A DNA stretch of 64,000 bases from Nitrospira sp. (lineage in GTDB: Bacteria; Nitrospirota; Nitrospiria; Nitrospirales; UBA8639), in the NCBI GenBank assembly GCA_028819435.1, contig JAPPLK010000003.1:21110-85109 (forward strand). Reading direction: 5' to 3'. A program made the position numbers and the translations under genes. The notes beneath the pieces are model-generated. The model saw nothing but the letters and a program-made list of their open reading frames with translations, was not told the DNA's origin and did no database searches. Shown here piece by piece: positions 59,498 to 64,000 of the stretch. How positions within the stretch are numbered: position 1 is the stretch's first letter; each line of letters starts with the position of its first letter.

Positions 59498-61266
59498 GCA
59501 ACACTGTGAAGCGTACACACCATTGTGGAGAACTGAAGCGTGACCATGATGGCCAAACCGTCACGTTGATGGGATGGGTGCATGGCCGGCGTGATCATGG
59601 GGGCGTGTTGTTTATCGACGTGCGTGACCGGTTCGGTGTGACGCAACTCGTGTTTGACGTGGAGGCCGATCAGTCTATTCATGAGCGGGCCAATGAACTC
59701 CGCAACGAATTTGTGATTGCCGCTACGGGACAGGTGCGGCTGAGGCCCGAGGAGTCGGTGAACCCGCAGATCACGACCGGGGAAATCGAAATTCGCGTTG
59801 ACGCATTGGATGTGTTGAATCGCGCCAATACCCCACCCTTTTTAATCGAAGATGACAGCCAGGCCACGGAAGCCCTGCGGTTGAAACATCGCTATCTGGA
59901 TTTACGCCGGCCGCCCATGCAGCGCTTGCTCACCTTGCGTCATGACGTGACCTACCTGACGAGGCAGTTTCTCCATGAACGCCGGTTTCTGGAAATCGAA
60001 ACCCCGATCCTCACGAAGAGTACCCCCGAAGGGGCCAGGGACTACCTAGTGCCGAGCCGCGTCAATCAGGGGTCATTTTTTGCCTTGCCGCAATCACCGC
60101 AATTATTCAAACAGATCCTGATGGTCGGCGGTGCCGACCGGTACTTTCAGATCGCCCGTTGCTTCCGCGACGAAGATCTGCGGCTTGACCGGCAACCTGA
60201 GTTCACGCAGATCGACCTTGAGATGTCGTTCGTGGAACGCGACGACGTCATGAACCTGACGGAAGAGATGCTGCGACTCGTGTGCAAGGACGCGGCGGGT
60301 GTTTCGTTGCCGTCTCCGTTCTCGCGTTTGACCTATCAGGAAGCCCTGTCGCGGTATGGGACTGACAAACCCGATCTCCGGTTCGGGTTGGAACTTCACG
60401 ATCTGAATGAGGTTGCCAAACAGGTCGAGTTCAAAGTGTTCAGAGAAACGGTGGAACAAGGCGGGCAGGTTTCCGGGCTCGTGGTCAAAGGCGGCGCGGA
60501 CATCGCGCGCAACCAGATCGACAAGCTCATCGACGTCGCCAAGGGGTTTGGGGCCAAGGGTTTGGCCTGGGTCAAAATCATTGAAGGGTGGCAGTTTGAG
60601 TCGGCCATTGCCAAATTTCTCGATGCGGGATTGTTTCAGTCTGCGCTGCCGGATGCCGGTCCCGGCGACCTCCTGCTTTTTGTCGCAGACAAGCCCAGCG
60701 TTACGTATGACGTGTTGGGCCGGCTTCGCGTCTACCTTGGCGTTGAATTGGAATTGATCGATCACGACAAATGGGAGCCGGTCTGGGTGACGGATTTTCC
60801 CATGTTCGAATACGATCCAGCGGAACAACGGTACGTGGCGCTGCATCACCCCTTCACGTCGCCTCGTATGGATGATCTTCCCAACTTGGATTCCGACCCG
60901 TTGCACGTTCACGCCCAAGCCTATGATGTGGTCCTCAACGGGTTCGAAATCGGCGGGGGCAGCATTCGTATCCACCGGAGTGAGTTGCAGCAAAACGTGT
61001 TCAACCTGTTGGGAATTTCCAAGGAAGCCGCTCAGGAGAAGTTCGGGTTTTTGCTGGACGCGCTGGAGTATGGCGCCCCGCCCCACGGTGGAATTGCCTT
61101 GGGCCTGGACCGTCTGGTCATGCTGCTCGGCAAGGCCGAGTCCATTCGAGAAGTCATTCCCTTCCCCAAGACGCAAAAAGTCCAATGCCTGATGACCGAA
61201 GCCCCCTCAGACGTCGGGCAACCCCAACTCAAAGAACTCGGCATCAAACTCGACCTTGAGATCTAA
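59494..61266 (+). CDS. aspS: Aspartyl-tRNA synthetase
   Basis: GWVHGRRDHGGVLFIDVRDRFGVTQLVF; QSPQLFKQILMVGGADRYFQIARCFRDEDLRLDRQPEFTQIDLEMSF; GLDRLVMLL. Confidence 0.98.
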   Translation: MSNTVKRTHHCGELKRDHDGQTVTLMGWVHGRRDHGGVLFIDVRDRFGVTQLVFDVEADQSIHERANELRNEFVIAATGQVRLRPEESVNPQITTGEIEIRVDALDVLNRANTPPFLIEDDSQATEALRLKHRYLDLRRPPMQRLLTLRHDVTYLTRQFLHERRFLEIETPILTKSTPEGARDYLVPSRVNQGSFFALPQSPQLFKQILMVGGADRYFQIARCFRDEDLRLDRQPEFTQIDLEMSFVERDDVMNLTEEMLRLVCKDAAGVSLPSPFSRLTYQEALSRYGTDKPDLRFGLELHDLNEVAKQVEFKVFRETVEQGGQVSGLVVKGGADIARNQIDKLIDVAKGFGAKGLAWVKIIEGWQFESAIAKFLDAGLFQSALPDAGPGDLLLFVADKPSVTYDVLGRLRVYLGVELELIDHDKWEPVWVTDFPMFEYDPAEQRYVALHHPFTSPRMDDLPNLDSDPLHVHAQAYDVVLNGFEIGGGSIRIHRSELQQNVFNLLGISKEAAQEKFGFLLDALEYGAPPHGGIALGLDRLVMLLGKAESIREVIPFPKTQKVQCLMTEAPSDVGQPQLKELGIKLDLEI

Positions 61267-61294
61267 AGAAGAGCTAGAGAGGGATCTCCTTGCT

Positions 61295-61387
61295 GTCATC
61301 CCCGACCAGATCGGGGATCCAGGGGGGGCTGTTTTCCTTTGTGAAGAGAAGGACACTGGATTCCCGATTAAAAATGTCGGGAATGAC
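61295..61387. repeat. Inverted pair of family A REP-like palindromes
   Basis: GTCATCCCCGACCAGATCGGGGATCCAG ... CTGGATTCCCGATTAAAAATGTCGGGAATGAC. Confidence 0.8.
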
Positions 61388-61405
61388 GAAAGGAGGCAGT
61401 GAATG

Positions 61406-61439
61406 TGTCAACGAATGAGTGAACACATACGGGAATGAC
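61406..61439. repeat. Solo copy of the terminal inverted repeat of the 54698-54952 element
   Basis: TGTCAACGAATGAGTGAACACATACGGGAATGAC, reverse complement GTCATTCCCGTATGTGTTCACTCATTCGTTGACA. Confidence 0.75.
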
Positions 61440-61465
61440 CGATTGGAAATGCGAAGGGCAGGCAC

Positions 61466-61490
61466 CCTTCGACAAGCTCAGGGCAGGCTC
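61466..61490. repeat. Family D repeat (CCTTCGACAAGCTCAGGGCAGGCTC)
   Basis: Matches the copy nested at 48417-48441 with one difference. Confidence 0.75.
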
Positions 61491-61909
61491 CGGCCCGCCT
61501 CTACCAGAAGAAATCAGGATCCTGTAGGGGACGGCCCCCGTGCCGTCCTGCTGATACTGCACAAAGTTGGAAATTTGTGTCTGGGCCGTCAGGTATTGCC
61601 ATCGGCCGGGACGCAAGTGTCTTATAGCTGTGAATGCGTCTTTTATAAACTCGCAGGTCAGCTTTTCGAACAGGTTGCCTGCCGTTTGTCCCTTAATGGT
61701 TGCGTTTTTCTTAATGCGGAATTTCAGTGCTGTTGCGATACCATTTGCGATAAGAACGCTGGACTGGCTGCTTCCGTCAGCGAAATTCGGAAATGCTCGC
61801 CCATCTTTTTTGGAAAATCGAACGATTTGTGAGCCGATTTTGTCGTGATAACTTCGCCGTAATTCCGCGAGTGTTTTCATGTCACAAATCAAGAAACAAG
61901 TAGCGATGA

Positions 61910-62794
61910 CTAGATGGGAAGGGCTTGTTGTGCGACGGCATCGAATCGTGTTTTGGAGTGCGTCACGTATTTTTCGTTCAGTTCGATAAGGACGGCTCTG
62001 CGGTTCAATTCGGCGGCCACCAAGCCAGTCGTTCCGGAACCGGAAAACGGGTCAAGAACCAAATTTCCGGGGCGAGTAGCCAGGAGGATGCAGCGCCGTG
62101 CCAATTCTTTTGGAAAAACGGCAGGATGAGGCGTGCCGCTGGAATCGGGTCCCAATAGCCAATAATTCTTGAGATTAGCGCCGGTTTCCTCGCGGACGGC
62201 TTGATTGTCGTAGTAATACTGTTGAGTTTTTGAGAACAGGAAAATATCTTCGGTTGCGTTTGAGGGACGATTTTTGACACTCTCCGGCATAGGGGCTTTC
62301 TTTACCCAAGTAATCTTCGACCGCAGCAACCACCCATCCGCTTGCAGTGCAAATGCCACTCGCCATGGCAACCCCATCAAATCGCGGTCTTTCAGTCCCC
62401 AACAATCAGGCACCGTACAGTTACGTCTTTGAATCAACTTCTTCGTGTTGCCAACTTGTGCATTGGGGCCACAATTTCCGGTTCCGCCGTTGCGAGCGTA
62501 TCCGTCACCGACGTTCAGCCAAAACGTTCCATCATCAGTCAGCACCCTTCGAACTTCGCGGAAAATCCCTACGAGGTTTTCCACGTATTCTTCGGGAGAG
62601 GATTCAGCACCTATTTGCGCCGAATGATCGTAATCTCGCAACCCCCAATATGGCGGAGAAGTGACGCAACATTGAATCGATCGGGCTTCAAGTTGAGAGA
62701 GGATATCCCGATTGTCGCCCAGCGGTATTTCCACGCCATCGCATTCGGGTTTCTTGTGTGTCATACGACGTTCCGTCAGCAAATATATTTTCAA
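61910..62794 (-). CDS. Site-specific DNA methyltransferase (N4-cytosine/N6-adenine beta-class)
   Basis: CCVTSPPYWGLRDY catalytic motif near the N-terminus and LDPFSGSGTTGLVAAELNRRAVLIELNEKY SAM motif near the C-terminus. Confidence 0.92.
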   Translation of the reverse strand: MKIYLLTERRMTHKKPECDGVEIPLGDNRDILSQLEARSIQCCVTSPPYWGLRDYDHSAQIGAESSPEEYVENLVGIFREVRRVLTDDGTFWLNVGDGYARNGGTGNCGPNAQVGNTKKLIQRRNCTVPDCWGLKDRDLMGLPWRVAFALQADGWLLRSKITWVKKAPMPESVKNRPSNATEDIFLFSKTQQYYYDNQAVREETGANLKNYWLLGPDSSGTPHPAVFPKELARRCILLATRPGNLVLDPFSGSGTTGLVAAELNRRAVLIELNEKYVTHSKTRFDAVAQQALPI

Positions 62795-62835
62795 TCAAAT
62801 CCAGATTCGCCACACGATTGGCGAACAATACGGGC

Positions 62836-63846
62836 TCAGGCGTTCTGTACGTTGACCACGATGCTGTGCAGGCCCGTGGCGCCGTTGGGTTGGGGGCGGG
62901 TGATGGTTGAAGTTTGCACGGTGCCGGTCGTATCGACGGCGCGCACGGAGACCATGCTTTTGCCGTCCGGCATGTCGGGTCGCTGATAGTTCCAGATCAC
63001 CCAGGACCATGGGGATTGGGGCGGTTCGATGGTGGCATCGAGCCACGTTTTCTCCTGGTCGAAACTCAGTTGTACCAGGGCAATGGAATTGGGCCCGCCG
63101 AAGGCGATACCGCGGAATTGCACGTTGGGGCCGCGGATATCCTGGTAATGTCCCGGACTGTCGATTCGGGAAAAAATATGGATCGTGCCCTCGTCGGTCC
63201 ACCCTTTGCGCTGCCAGTAGCCCTGATAGTCCCCGTTGTACACCTCAATTTCCGTAATCCACTTGACGTTCTTGATGCCGTATAACCCGGGGACAATCAA
63301 ACGTACTGGAAACCCATGGGCCTTTGGAAGCTTTTCCCCGTTCATGAGATAGGCCAACATCACTTCATCGTGCATGGCCCGTTCAAAGGGGATGCTGTCA
63401 TGATAGGCGTCGGCTCCGCGAAAAATGACGTCTCTTGCGGTCTCAGCGTCGGCCCCGGCTTCAATCAGTAACTCTTTCAGGGAAATTCCCCGCCAGATGG
63501 CATTGCCGAGACTCGTTCCCCCCGGCAGGGTATCGATGCACATGAGGGTGGAGACCTGATCGAACGGTCTGCGATTCAGGAGATCCCGCCATTTGAGTAC
63601 CATGGGGTTGCTGACGGCGCCCTTGATTACCATTTGCCATTGCTCCTGGTCGAGATCGCGCGAGAGGTTGTACGGAGAGTCCATATAATTGACGGTATAA
63701 AATTTTTCATTGGGCGTGAAATAGTGTGTTTCACGTGGAGGAACGGCAAACATGCTGCCGAGGTCGCACCCGCCGGTAAGACTGCCGAGTCCCACCAAGG
63801 TACCCAAGCTGCCAAGTTGAAACAATTTGCGACGGGTAATATCCAT
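62836..63846 (-). CDS. Sulfite oxidase/YedY-like molybdopterin-dependent oxidoreductase, Tat-exported
   Basis: MDITRRKLFQLGSLGTLVGLG twin-Arg signal; TLMCIDTLPGGTSLGNAIWRGISLKELL Moco region; HGFPVRLIVPGLYGIKNVKWITEIEV. Confidence 0.92.
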   Translation of the reverse strand: MDITRRKLFQLGSLGTLVGLGSLTGGCDLGSMFAVPPRETHYFTPNEKFYTVNYMDSPYNLSRDLDQEQWQMVIKGAVSNPMVLKWRDLLNRRPFDQVSTLMCIDTLPGGTSLGNAIWRGISLKELLIEAGADAETARDVIFRGADAYHDSIPFERAMHDEVMLAYLMNGEKLPKAHGFPVRLIVPGLYGIKNVKWITEIEVYNGDYQGYWQRKGWTDEGTIHIFSRIDSPGHYQDIRGPNVQFRGIAFGGPNSIALVQLSFDQEKTWLDATIEPPQSPWSWVIWNYQRPDMPDGKSMVSVRAVDTTGTVQTSTITRPQPNGATGLHSIVVNVQNA

Positions 63847-64000
63847 GGGCGAGAAGGGGAGATGTCTTTGAGGATCTTCAGTTCTTTGCCAGTACTATAG
63901 TACAGTGCCAGACCCTCTGCAAGAAGAAGAGCGTTATGGGACAGCTTGTTGAGCCAAGACCAACGGAAGAGGTTCCCACGTCCTGCCTCCGTTATGTGAC

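Larger units (their letters stand above)
61368..61892 (-). pseudogene. Truncated type II restriction endonuclease (NgoMIV-like N-terminal part) running into repeats
   Basis: QTAGNLFEKLTCEFIKDAFTAIRHLRPGRWQYLTAQTQISNFVQYQ resembles NgoMIV-type nuclease; the following PALSLSKGACP...VIPVCVHSFVDTF... is translated repeat sequence. Confidence 0.65.

Overview
Bacterial chromosomal window, GC-rich. Gene content and style suggest a Nitrospira-like (Nitrospirota) genome, but this is inference and no taxonomic search was run. Most of the window is ordinary housekeeping: a cobalamin late-pathway operon (cobU-cobT-cobS-CWC-cbiB-cobC-like), a precorrin-2 dehydrogenase, a vapBC-like toxin-antitoxin pair, alr-frr-pyrH-tsf-rpsB, proA, a tRNA(CAU), a Cld/HemQ-family heme protein, cinA, thpR, recA, alaS, mltG, ridA, rsmE, dnaJ, dnaK-grpE, coaX, birA, nadC, valS, guaB-guaA, an rluB-like gene, aspS and a YedY/SorA-like molybdoenzyme. 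The accessory signal comprises: (i) three paralogous outer-membrane beta-barrel genes, one broken at a 7-G homopolymer, plus a vestigial barrel C-terminus fused to a dispersed repeat; (ii) a surface/secreted beta-repeat locus with an IPT/TIG protein carrying recurrent Cys-Cys motifs and an overlapping YCF48-like protein; (iii) a 12-repeat NHL/FN3 protein; (iv) several MITE/REP-like repeat families, including a 255-bp element with 35-bp terminal inverted repeats and a 142-bp imperfect palindrome between frr and pyrH; (v) an ISNCY/IS1202-like element with two frameshifts; (vi) a restriction-modification remnant whose nuclease gene runs out into repeats; (vii) a low-GC cassette between dnaK and dnaJ. 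I did not find a clear undescribed multi-gene system. The best leads are the frameshifted barrel family, the IPT/YCF48 locus and the non-autonomous repeats.
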